A DNA stretch of 64,000 nucleotides, taken from positions 186,001-250,000 of the forward strand of contig JBBMOL010000374.1 in NCBI GenBank assembly GCA_037954665.1. The letters are read 5' to 3'. This DNA comes from Laguncularia racemosa (taxonomy: Eukaryota > Streptophyta > Magnoliopsida > Myrtales > Combretaceae). A model generated the notes under the pieces. That model made no database searches. It saw nothing but the letters and a program-made list of their open reading frames with translations, and had not been told where the DNA came from. A program made the translations under genes and the position numbers. Shown here piece after piece: positions 1 to 9,269 of the stretch (position 1 is the stretch's first letter; each line of letters opens with the position of its first letter).

Positions 1-420
1 TTTCAAATAAAAAGTCTCTTTTCTCAACACATCTAAGACCACCCTAAGGTGGCAATTATATCGAACATTGGTTTCGCCAACAAGCATAACCACAAACTCA
101 TAATGGCCTCCATGTGTCATGAACACTATTTTGTAAATGTCCTTAAGATCCATACGAATTTGGTGGTATCCTAACCTTAAATTTAGCTTGCTAAACCAAC
201 TTGCTCTATGTAACTCATCAAAAAGATCTTCAATGAAGAGTATAGGATATTGATCCTTGATGGTGAGCTTATTTAGCTTACGATAATCCACACACATTCT
301 CCATTTATTATCTTTTTTTTTTTTAACTAAAACCACTGGACAAGAGTATGGGCTATAACTGGGTCTAATCATACCTTGTCTTAGCATCTCTTACACCATT
401 TCCTCTAACACATTTTTTCT
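1..420 (-). pseudogene. Element I: gypsy reverse transcriptase fragment, catalytic part deleted
   Basis: Read on the minus strand this encodes a Ty3/gypsy RT: the thumb-ward linker (GMIRPSYSPYSCPVVLV), the palm motif WRMCVDYRKLN and the SKLNLRLGYHQIRM block are all visible. Translation then runs to a degraded 'GETN' (normally GLTNAP) and jumps directly to CHLRVVLDVLRKE, which in other gypsy RTs lies about 35-40 residues further on, after the YxDD box. The catalytic YxDD segment is therefore missing. The element continues past the left end of the window. It belongs to the same broken copy as the protease and gag fragments at 421-2545 and 23,051-24,052. Seen: motifs and the gap. Inferred: an internal deletion in a dead copy. 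Confidence 0.85.
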
Positions 421-1060
421 TTTAGACTAAAGAATGTCTTTAAGGCTATCAATTAAATGGTTATGCATTTTCATGGAGTTGGATCTTGTGGTCATGACTT
501 CTATTTTGTGGAAATGAATGTGATTCTTCAAATAAATCAATATATTCCTCAATCAATTTTATTAATTAAGGTTAAACCTTCTACTCATTACTAAGCTTAG
601 AACTAGCATTATAGACATGAACCAATAAACATTGAAATTGGAAATTAGGATTACCTTTAGTAAGTAATTTGGTAATGGGCCTGCTATCCATAGCCTTCAC
701 TTACTCACGACCACCTTGTAGTTGGTGTCTTATGCCACCTAGCTTAAAATCCATAGTAAGTAGTTAGAAATTCCAAATAATGTTTCCCAATTCCGCTAAC
801 CACACCCCAATACCACATCATAATCCTTTCATGGTAAAATATGAACTTTAGCTAAGAAAATATACACCTATACCTTAAATTAAAATTTATAAAATTTGCC
901 TCAAGTTTCCAAAGGCAAACCATTTACTAAAGCCACCTTGATCAAAGGTACCACCTCAACTTGACATCTTATTCCCTCGTCCATATGTTTAACTAAGAAA
1001 TTAAGAGAACTCTCACTATCCACCAATATTTCTAACTTTTACCCTTTATGGTAACCTTGT
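421..1060 (-). pseudogene. Element I: protease and protease-RT linker, decayed
   Basis: This stretch lies between the RT and gag fragments of element I, in the position of protease. At about 940-1030 the minus strand reads VDSESSLNFLVKHM, which matches the gypsy aspartic-protease motif D-S/T-G-(S/A) followed by N-F, with the glycine changed to glutamate, so the catalytic triad is damaged. The rest is broken by stops. A protease plus linker to RT is the natural reading from order and the motif. I cannot delimit the domain ends. Confidence 0.6.
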
Positions 1061-1309
1061 AATTTTGTTGTGCCTAACTCCTTACTCTTCCTTATAGCAT
1101 AGAGTAATATTTTCAAAAGTTCTTCCTCTAATGTTGCTTCCCCAACATTTTGCTCAACTTCCTCTTCACCTTCCAATACCAACATTCTTAATCCTTTCTG
1201 TTTACACCTATGCCTTAGGCCAAAAAGGCTCATCACACCAAAAGCACTATCACTTCCCTCATTTTTCTTCTAATTTCTCTAGTGTCATTTGGTGTGGCAT
1301 TTGTGGATT
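1061..1309 (-). pseudogene. Element I: gag C-terminus with zinc-knuckle remnant
   Basis: The minus-strand frame 1236-1039 contains GLRHRCKQKGLRMLVLEGEE. This resembles the end of the gag zinc knuckle in Reina/Del-like gypsy elements (normally CFxCxxxxxPGHRC followed by LxVL and an acidic linker); the first two cysteines are lost. An acidic stretch follows, typical of the gag-protease junction. The fragment ends exactly at the TSD of solo LTR J, beyond which gag continues at 1942. Confidence 0.7.
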
Positions 1310-1314
1310 GGTGG

Positions 1315-1941
1315 TGATGTGAACCCCACAAACTTATGATGAAACCCGACAATCTAAATTCGATAATCCCTACAACCTACTGATCTATTAAGAACGATGG
1401 AAACCATAACCCGTTGTCTATAGATGAGACGAGAACCTTAGTATAAGTGTTAATGCCACAATCGATTGATAAGTTTGGGTGAACACTACAGATTGAAAAT
1501 CCGATAGGTTCGATAGTTCTTTAAAGAACCAAAAGAGAAATTCTTTCTCTAATTTGTGAATAAAATTTCTTGATTTTTTTTTTACAATGAGTATACGACG
1601 ACTATTTATAGTTCCCCAAAAATGAGTAAACAAAACAACACAAAAAACCTAACTTGAGTAAAGGAAAAAAAATTTACGCTGGTGGCCTAAAAATTACGAA
1701 GATAATGGCTTTGGAAAGTAACCAAGCTGGCTTTCCTTAGACATACGCCGACCACTTAGGTTGGTGGCCTACTTTTCCATGTTGGCCATTTAGGCCAGCG
1801 GCTTACATTGCTAAGGTCGGTAGCCTTCATTGGTCTTGAAGTTGTTGGCCTTAAATCTCTTCCTTGACTTCCACGTTCGTGCTCCACACTTCAAATAAGG
1901 TCGTACTCCTTGGTCTAATCCTCTTAGCTTGATTTTCATTA
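1315..1941 (-). mobile_element. Solo LTR J, related to the A2/A3 LTR family, TSD ggtgg
   Basis: A 627-bp segment starting TGATGTGAACCC and ending TTTTCATTA (terminal CA decayed to TA) is bounded by the 5-bp direct repeat ggtgg at 1310-1314 and 1942-1946. Its first third resembles the A2 LTR (compare 'tctatagatgagacgagaac' here with the A2 LTR near 24,590). A TATA-like tatttata lies at 1603-1610, giving minus-strand sense, and GGCC-rich short repeats lie upstream at about 1680-1860. No internal coding region is attached, so this is a solo LTR left by LTR-LTR recombination. It splits the gag gene of element I. Confidence 0.8.
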
Positions 1942-2545
1942 GGTGGTATTTGGATTCCTTTATGGTCTATTAAAGGTCAATTTTTGTGAGTTTGTGGAAG
2001 TGTTTGTGGGTATGGTGGGGTTGATGGGCCTAGAAGAAGGAGCATAAGTTTGTTAATTGTTGGAAATGGTAGAAAATGTAGAGGGCTTGGAAATACCATA
2101 GGTAGCATTTTGAGTTGTTTTCTAAATTTTGGCTATTGTATAGGCTTAGTTAAGTATTTAGGATTGGAACATATAGATAGGATACTATATTTCAGGTTTT
2201 AAGCCACTTAAGTAACAAATTACTTGATAATGTTCGATAAGTGCACTAGAGTAATTAAAAATTCAAACTCATTCCATTATTCCTTTAAGGTTCTACATTG
2301 AAACAACCATTTAAGTGAGGACGTGAGGACCTCAAACATTTTATTACCAAATCTAGATTGTAACCCCAAAACAATTCTTCTTAAGTGATTGGAGTTTGTA
2401 AAGACTACTTTACACCAATGAATAATACCATTAAAGAGCCAGTCCTTCCAAATGCATAGCAAATATCTTCACCCTAAACTAGTTAAGAGTTGTATCTAAA
2501 TCAAAAAGGTGTTCAACCTTAATCAATCATGACTTCAAGTCTTCC
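1942..2545 (-). pseudogene. Element I: gag capsid region, decayed
   Basis: On the minus strand, fragments such as LQSRFGNKMFEV, a degenerate 'EFEFL' block and 'YLSGLKPEI' are recognisable as the retrotransposon gag (capsid) pattern ('...LxxRFGxxxxEDP...EFExLxxxVxxxxxxxLxxxFLSGLKxEI'). A proline-rich linker (about 1942-2050) leads to the zinc knuckle. Many stops are present. The gag N-terminus lies 20 kb away at 23,051-23,420 because element D was inserted at the cttcc site. Confidence 0.65.
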
Positions 2546-2982
2546 TGATAGGAATCAAAATTCGACAAAACCTATCATTAGGGTAAGAACCAAAGGATTT
2601 CAAATCTTGGCAATGAGGGCCCATTTTAAGCAAATCGACCTAAGAATTATTTGTCTACTAACCTCTTTTCTCTTATTCATGTATTGCATATTCCAATAGG
2701 AACACTTATCATACTTTACAGGGCGATGGACAAACTTACTTAGACTTAACTTGTGGGTTATCTATAGACCGACCTAAACCGGTGATAAGCTAGGCCAACG
2801 AATCCTATTAAAGAATTAGCATGTTGAAGACTATTTTTACTTGTAATTTATTTTCTTTGGACTATTTATGTTATAAGTTTTTGGGGAACTTTTTATTTGG
2901 TTGTAATTGAGTTTTAGGACTGGCCAACCTGAAAGTGGCATAGTTGTAATTTTATGGACTTTTTAACCTTAAAGGGAGTAAG

Positions 2983-2990
2983 TATAAATA
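2983..2990 (+). promoter_or_regulatory. TATA box of element D 5' LTR
   Basis: tataaata inside 'agtataaatatttgct', about 0.8 kb before the LTR end. The same palindromic context recurs in the 3' LTR (22,260-22,267), G, H and all three E LTRs. Confidence 0.55.
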
Positions 2991-3592
2991 TTTGCTTAAG
3001 TAGGGTTTTGAGGAAGTTAGAGAATTTTTCATAATAGAACTTCACTTTTATGTGAGAGGGTTAGGGTTTATTCCTAATTCAATTGTTTTTATTAATTTCA
3101 AATCATAATTTGAGGTTGTGGCGAGTGGCTTCAAGGTTAATTTGTGAGTAATATCAAATCTACTTTGTTGCAATTTCCTTTCTTCTCTAGTGAGTAGTAT
3201 CTAAGGTTGAATTAGATGTTTTATTGACCAAATTTGATTGCATTTGTAATCAAATTCTTGTTGCTTAATTGATTGGTTTTAGCCTTAGTTTTAACCTTTA
3301 ATTTAGCATCATTTTGAACCGTAGATCATTTTGTTGGGAAAGTGAATCACGGAATTGGATCTTGTTGTTCTTGTGTGTAATTCACGTGGAATTACTTGTG
3401 ATTGTTGTTATATTGGAGGAAATTATCATTGTTGAATTTTTAATTGCAACTTTGAGCTTTCGGATTTCATTGCATCTCCATTAGGGTTCACACAAATTCT
3501 ACTAGTTTGAAGCAAGATTGGTTTAGTGCATTTGAGGTTTATAATTTACACCAATTGCATGTGCTTAACCCCTAATTTAGGCACATCATATT

Positions 3593-3605
3593 TGGTATCG
3601 GAGCT
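3593..3605 (+). other. Fossil primer-binding site inside the element D LTR
   Basis: TGGTATCGGAGCT, a near match to the plant tRNA-iMet PBS TGGTATCAGAGC, directly after a complete LTR-like end (taggcacatca, 3578-3588). It is present in both LTRs of D (second copy near 22,870), so it is now part of the LTR. Confidence 0.6.
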
Positions 3606-3779
3606 GGACATACTTGGTTCATTTCAATATTGATCACATGGTGTTGTGGAATTGGTTATAGATCTTGAGAATTGACACCATTGTTTATGTTATTGGAAGC
3701 TATTTTGATTGTCATTGTTTGATTGTCTTTCAAATTGGTTTTGCATGTGCTTAATCTTGATTTTAGGCACATTATAATT

Positions 3780-3792
3780 TGGTATTAGTGCT
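3780..3792 (+). other. Element D primer-binding site (degenerate, tRNA-iMet type)
   Basis: TGGTATTAGTGCT five bases after the LTR end at 3774; it matches TGGTATCAGAGC at most positions. Position and sequence fit the minus-strand primer site of a gypsy element. Confidence 0.6.
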
Positions 3793-5400
3793 TGAGGTTA
3801 TGAGAAGGGTTATTTGATTTTGAATTTTGGAAATTTACGGTTCATGTTCTTACATCTTCAATTCTGAAATTGAGAGTAAATTGAAATTGTTGTTGTAATT
3901 ACTAGAAGTGGCGTGATTGTGTTGAGTGGAAGTTGAACTTGCTGCTTGTTGGAGTGAGTTTTGAGTACTTGTTGAAGCTTCTATGTTGTGGACTTCACTA
4001 TGAAGGAAGAGGAGAGTTAGTGCATTTTTTTTTAATATAAATTTGGAAGTGTAAAGTGTCTCCAATTGTGTAAGAAGAAGAATTGTGGACTTTACATGTT
4101 TGTTTTCGGAAAATAGAGGGTGTAATTAAGCATTTCCAGATTTAAGTTTTGTGGAAGATTTGGAAATTATTTGATTTTCAAAACAAACATTAAGTTGAAG
4201 AAGTTAATGTATGGTTATTTGAATTTGAAAATTACTTCTTACCAATTGTGGAAGGGTTGCAATTAGTGAAGTGGTTTGATTTTCAAATTTATATTGTTGC
4301 TATTTTGTGTATAAGTGGTGGTTTGCTTTGGTGTTTTGTAGTGGTGAAAATTTGTATGTTTGGAAGTGTGAACCATAGGGTGAGTGTGTTGTGTTTTGGA
4401 GTGTGAATTGCGGTGTAAAAAGGGAAAATATTGAGTTGTTAGAGTTGTGTTGTATGTGTTGAATAGAAGGGACATTAACATCGTGACTTAAAGTTGTATG
4501 TGTGTAAAGTTGTTTTTGTAAAATTTTGTGAAGGTTGTGTGCATTTTGGTGTGAATTTGTGGAGTTGTGTGGAGTAAGGTGCTACACGTTGAGGCTAAAG
4601 TGTGAGTGTGTAGTGCATGAATAGCCAATCGTGAAGGAGAAGAGTAGTGTTTCTTTGTGATCATTTGTGATCACTTGGAAAAAGTGGAAAATTAAAAAAA
4701 AGAAAAAAAGAAGAGCAAATGGAGAGTTGATGATTTCGGAATTGTAATTTGAATAGAGTGTTGATGATTTTGGAATTGCGGTTGTCTTTTACCATTTCCA
4801 AATTTGAAGAGTGTGGAGAAAAGGAAATTATTTCAAATTCAAACACCATTTTTAAGTTGAAAGAAGTTATTGTGTGATAGTTGATTAAATGATTATTTGA
4901 ATTTGAATGTACTTCTTACTATTTGTAGAAGAGGTTGCATTTATAATGGAATTTGAATTTGTTGCTGCCTTGTTTGTAAGTGGCGGTGTGAAGTGAGTTG
5001 TTTTGAGTGGCCAATTGGAGTTGTATTGTGAATGAGTGTTGCAACTTGAAGTAAGTTGTGGTGAAGATAGTCTACCATAAGTAAATTATTGATTGTGTGT
5101 GTATATATGGCGGAGTGAATGTGTAAGTAAGGGAATTGCCACTTGTGAATTTGTGCATTTGTGTGTAGTGTAAGGTGTTGCACATTGTGGTTATTTATAA
5201 GTGTAAAGTCGTAGCAAGAAAAGGAAGGTTTAAGTAGTAGAATTTGAATTCAAAAACAAACATTAAAATGTGAAAATAATAGAAACTTATTACTTAAACA
5301 CTTGTAGCTGAATTTAATTATATTTAGTTGAAAGTAGTTGAGTGTACTTCATTTGTGACTTGGTTGTGTACTTGAATTGTGGAAGTGTAAGGGTAATTAT
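3793..5400 (+). other. Element D long non-coding leader with internal duplications
   Basis: About 1.6 kb without a credible gene. It is strikingly T/G rich and C poor on the plus strand. It contains at least two diverged copies of a block: about 4110-4340 and 4790-5000 share 'aagttaatgt.tggttatttgaatttgaa...acttcttac.a.ttgt.gaag.ggttgca'; a third, weaker copy lies at about 5225-5340. The same block occurs on the minus strand in the leader of E (around 33,230-33,330). Small frames here are not coding. Confidence 0.65.
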
Positions 5401-5890
5401 TGTGTTGTTGGGTTTGAACACAATCATGTCTAGTGAAATGTTTCATTATACTAATGTATTGCATCGGACATTGACTACTTTTACTACTAAGGATGATGAA
5501 CAAAGGGAAAATTTGTTCCATACTTCTTATAGGGTATAAGGAAATTTATGTGTCCTTATAGTTGATGGTGGTAGTGGTACTAATGTGGTAGCAACATTGT
5601 TAGTATCGAAACTAAAACTTGCCACTACTTTACATCCTAAACCTTATAAATTGCATTGGCTTGGTGATTAGAAGTGTTTACATATGACCCAAAGAGCTAA
5701 GGTACCTTTCAGTGTAGGGAATAAATATTATGATAAAATCGAGTGTGATATTCTACCTATGTGTACATCCCATATATTGCTTGGCAGGCCTTAGTTATAT
5801 GATAGGAGGGTTTTACATAATGGCTTCAGGAATACTTATGTATTCCAGAAGGAAGGAAAACGAATTATTTTGAATCCGATGTCGCCTTCA
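5400..5890 (+). pseudogene. Element D: gag-end and protease fragment
   Basis: The translation resembles the end of gag and the protease of elements E and H: 'TNVLHRTLTTF...RENLFHTSYR' then LIVDGGSGTNVVATLL (aspartic protease D-G-G instead of D-S-G), 'AKVPFSVGNKYYDKIECDILPM', 'HILLGRP' (flap/second conserved motif) and 'LYDRRVLHNGFRNTYVF'. In-frame stops occur at about 5537, 5670 and 5795. No capsid or zinc knuckle precedes it, unlike in E. The family role is to cleave the Gag-Pol polyprotein; this copy cannot make a full protein. Confidence 0.8.
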
Positions 5891-6093
5891 GAGGTTCAAA
5901 GGGTTCAATAACAAATCGGTAGACCATCAGAGGGCCATGAGCAGTTGAACCAACCCTTAGAGCACAAAAGTTTTCAAACACAGATGTGCCAACCTTTAGA
6001 GGATCTTGATGACCATAGTCAGATGAGCAAACTACCAAAGGACCAAATTGTTCAGGGGTAGTTGTGTTCACCTTTAGAGGTACTGAAGGCTCA
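5891..6093 (+). repeat. Element D: degenerate 'PLE' coding repeats, part 1
   Basis: After the protease the sequence repeats a degenerate unit of roughly 40-75 bp containing 'ccaacc.ttagagg'. Translated, it gives QPLE/KPLE/SPLE motifs separated by polar, acidic residues. Copies occur near 5928, 5955, 5995 and 6071. It resumes after Athila B at 18,743. In an autonomous relative this place would hold the protease-RT linker and RT. Confidence 0.6.
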
Positions 6094-7525
6094 AGATGAT
6101 GATCGCAATCACACAAATTTAAAAATCCCTTTTCTATGACTCTTTGTTATGATCAAATAGGCAAGTGCACCTATCGATTGTAATAGTATAGAACTATATT
6201 CGGGTATCGTATCCTCAAGGATCAGCAAGTACCAATAATAACTCTAAATCGACTATCTAACCGCACAAAATTGAGAGGTTTAGTTTAAATTAAAAACACT
6301 TAACAAAACCTATAGCAATTAAAAATAACACAATAACTTGATTACTAAATCCGATAACTAAGAACATACCCTACCTTTACTACTCCTCTAATTGTCATGT
6401 AACTTCGCCCTTTCAATAAATTAGTTAACGAGCAATGGTTATCTCTAAACCGTGGAGTATCTAACACTAAGCCAATGTTCCTCCTAGATTCATTAGCTCC
6501 TAACCCTAATCGCTTTGATAAAGATCCCTCTTCTATTAAAAATCGATTAGAATTGCATTAACACTCTTGAACCCTCAATTAGATCGAATTATCTAATTTA
6601 ATCTAATACGGAAAATTCACGTTCTCTATCCCTAGATTACATACAAATCCTTTATTCATGCATGATCTATTCAAACAAGAGATTTTCCAATCAACTTCTA
6701 AGAAATCAATGCAAACTTAATGCTGGCCATACATCAAATTAGCAACACTACATGAACATCTTGAATAAATTCAGAGAATTCCACTATTCATTAACTATGC
6801 AATCAATCCCATATTACATGACAATTAGAAATCGTAAGGTTTGGGTATGAAATAAACTAGCTACTCATGATTTTCAAGATATAACTCAATAAAGATGAAG
6901 AACCCGTGTGCATAAACACTTCACAAGATAAGGATGAATCCGTTGATGTTGCCTTTTCCTTTAGGAAACCTTCTCCCCCGTCATCTTTCTCCTCTTCTTT
7001 CTTTTCTCCGTTTTCTTTTCTCTCCTTCAGGTGTCTCCTGCTTTTCCTATTCGGTTTCTTTCCCCTTCAACTCCCTCCTTCTGGAAAACGAAGAGATATA
7101 TATATGGAAACCGAAAAATCTCCTGAAACGGCCAAACTTTTCCATATACACGATCTCAACCCACGATTATACACGGCTGTGCCTTGCAATTGTGTCTGAA
7201 ATAATAAAGAACCCATGGCCAAGAACACACGGCCGTGTACTTAAACCGTGTAAGCTTCTGTTGGTTTTTTTTTCTAGCCAAACAAATGGCCGTGCTCTGG
7301 AAATACACGCCCGTGTACTTCCCTTGTTTCTTCCAAAAAGCTATTTTCTTCGTGTATTCTTCTCCAATTTCAATCCAAGTCGATATCTCCTCTCAGAATA
7401 TTGGTCCTCACCCCTGAAACTGAAATATTTCTCTTTTAAGTATCAAAATTCTTCAAGATAACATCAACTTATTACACAAACAAATAGAATTCATCTAAAA
7501 TACAAGTGTTAATTTATACTTATCA
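6094..7525 (-). repeat. Athila B 3' LTR (left)
   Basis: 1432 bp. It begins AGATGATGATCG where the other LTR has TGATGATGATCG, so the terminal T has mutated to A; it ends ACTTATCA. A TATA-like tatatata lies near 7095-7105, with a cluster of CACGGCCGTG-type palindromes upstream in sense at about 7165-7320. Open frames within 6906-7461 are LTR sequence, not genes. Confidence 0.9.
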
Positions 7526-7540
7526 AACTCCCCCACACTT
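7526..7540 (-). other. Athila B polypurine tract
   Basis: Sense AAGTGTGGGGGAGTT directly abuts the 3' LTR. It primes plus-strand DNA synthesis and matches the Athila consensus. Confidence 0.85.
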
Positions 7541-8820
7541 AAACGTTTGCTTGTCCTCATGCAAACAAATAAAATAAAATAAAATAAAGCCAAAGAAAAA
7601 CCAAGGACAAGATTTTCATTAACTCGGTAATCAAGAATTTCTTTTTGCATCATTGATTCTCATAGTTTACCCCCCATAATACGCAATCTCTACTCAATCC
7701 CACCATTAGTTGTTTACAAGATACAAATACCAGAATTCTTAAGGCTAATCCAAGTGACTTAAACTAGTACTCTCATCATTTAAACACAAATTCCCAAAAG
7801 TGAAATCGAACATAGATCAGTGCCAGTAGTGTAAAGTATACTTCCCTCTTAACTACTCCTATAAGCAATGCAATGAGGAGTAAAGAAATGTTGTATCCAC
7901 TTATCTCCTGGATTTTTCTTTCCTTTAGTCCTTTTAAATAAAATTGGGAGATTTTCCATTAAGTACTTCACTTAGTTAACCGACTCATGTAACAAATTTT
8001 GAATCGATAATCCCGAGCTCATCACTCAAGTTAATAGACGTTATCCCCTCAGCGTAGAAGGCGTCCCTCAGATTTACTTGTTTGAGTCAAGTCAACTATG
8101 TATTTTCTTAAACTTTTCAACTAAAATGGTTTCCTTGGTCAGTAAGTCCCAGACCGTACGATCTTAAGCTACTAAGTTTTAAGATACCCCTTTGAACCTC
8201 TACCATCTCAATTAATTAATTTCAATTACAGCTCAATTAAGTTCAGTTTTCTCGGACTTTTCTCACGACCCTTGTAGTGAGCTTTCGGCCATTGATCCCA
8301 AGTTCATTACTCAAGTCAATAGATGTTATTCCCTCAAGAGGGCACCCCTCAGGCTTAATTACTCGAGTCAATGAGGCCCACTTCTAAACTTTTTTTTTTT
8401 TTTAACAAAGATAATTACTCCCAAAGTTCTTAGTTCCAATAATTGCGAAAAGGAATCACCAAGTTACAAGTATCCTCTACTCCTTTACTCAGAATTACAT
8501 AACTCACATTAATGGCAAAAGAAAGAGCATACTAAACCTACTAGAGATCTTAATTCACTCTCAATTCTCGAAATAACTGCTTAAACAACAAGTAATTCTC
8601 TTCACTTGGATTTCAACTTGTAATTCTAGCAGAGTATTTATAAAACAAGATAAGAGAGTAAACATTTGCAAAATTCCCAAGAATTTTCAACACAGTAAGT
8701 AATATAGCAAAATCTCAGCAATAATTCTTGATTGTTAGTAATTCATTACATACATCTTAAGTGGGGAAACTTTATACTTATGATTTATTAACACTTATAT
8801 TTCATGCTTCGTATCTCAGT
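7541..8820 (-). other. Athila B 3' untranslated region with an internal duplication
   Basis: No gene seen. It contains two diverged copies of a block of about 130 bp ('...atc.cgagctcat.actc.agt.aatag..gttat.ccctca...ggc.t.cctcag..tta.ttg..tgagtc'), at about 7980-8110 and 8275-8375. The same pair occurs in Athila C (about 38,900-39,000 and 39,190-39,300). Confidence 0.6.
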
Positions 8821-8862
8821 TTCCTCCCCCACACTTAGATTTAGACATTGTCCCCAATGTCT
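8821..8862 (-). other. Athila B second PPT-like tract and conserved hairpin
   Basis: Sense AAGTGTGGGGGAGG-like tract (8823-8836) followed by a perfect hairpin, agacattg-tccc-caatgtct (8843-8862). Athila C has the same pair at about 39,726-39,765. The tract may be an internal (central) plus-strand primer, but that is inference. Confidence 0.55.
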
Positions 8863-9269
8863 ACATTAAATACACAAAAGGGAAGAAAATGGAAATAAAA
8901 GAGAAGGAGAAACGAGACTCCCCTGGATCGGTATTAGAATCGCGCATTCGGCATCCACTTTTGTAGAAGAACTTAAATCAATATCATTCATGCGCACATG
9001 ACCACGAGTTCTTGAAAAGAACTCCAAATATTTATTCTCCCCAATCTTGTCATGTCACTAAAGTTATGTACTTCATCAATTGAATAGAATCTCTGAAATG
9101 AAAAACCAAAGAAAAGAAAAGAAGAAAATAAAATAAAATAAAATAAAATAAAAGCATAAAGAAAGAACAATAATAGCATCCAACCCTGTTTTAATGCAAA
9201 GTCTTGACAAAAAGAAAACATAAAATCCTACAGAAGGGATTCAAAAAGTTAACATCCAACAATCATTCT
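8863..9269 (-). other. Athila B non-coding stretch after the env-like ORF
   Basis: About 400 bp between the hairpin and the end of the env-like frame. It contains an 'aaaat' microsatellite-like run near 9128-9152 and no credible gene. Confidence 0.5.

Larger units (their letters stand above)
2546..3774 (+). repeat. Element D 5' LTR
   Basis: 1229 bp, TGATAGG...CACATTA; pairs with 20,829-23,050 (about 1228 bp without solo LTR G). A TATA box (tataaata) lies at 2983-2990. The last 190 bp contain a second copy of the LTR-end hairpin preceded by a PBS-like sequence at 3593-3605 (see findings), so this LTR seems to have been extended at its 3' end. Confidence 0.85.

Noticed and set aside
4263..5183. 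Several minus-strand frames of 60-80 codons in the D leader
   Set aside because: Low-complexity translations (T/H/N rich) from C-poor repeats; no conservation and wrong strand for the element.
6906..7461. Plus-strand open frames of 97 and 175 codons
   Set aside because: They lie in the 3' LTR of Athila B, opposite to its sense, recur with changes in the other LTR (18,126-18,634) and consist partly of the CACGGCCGTG words.
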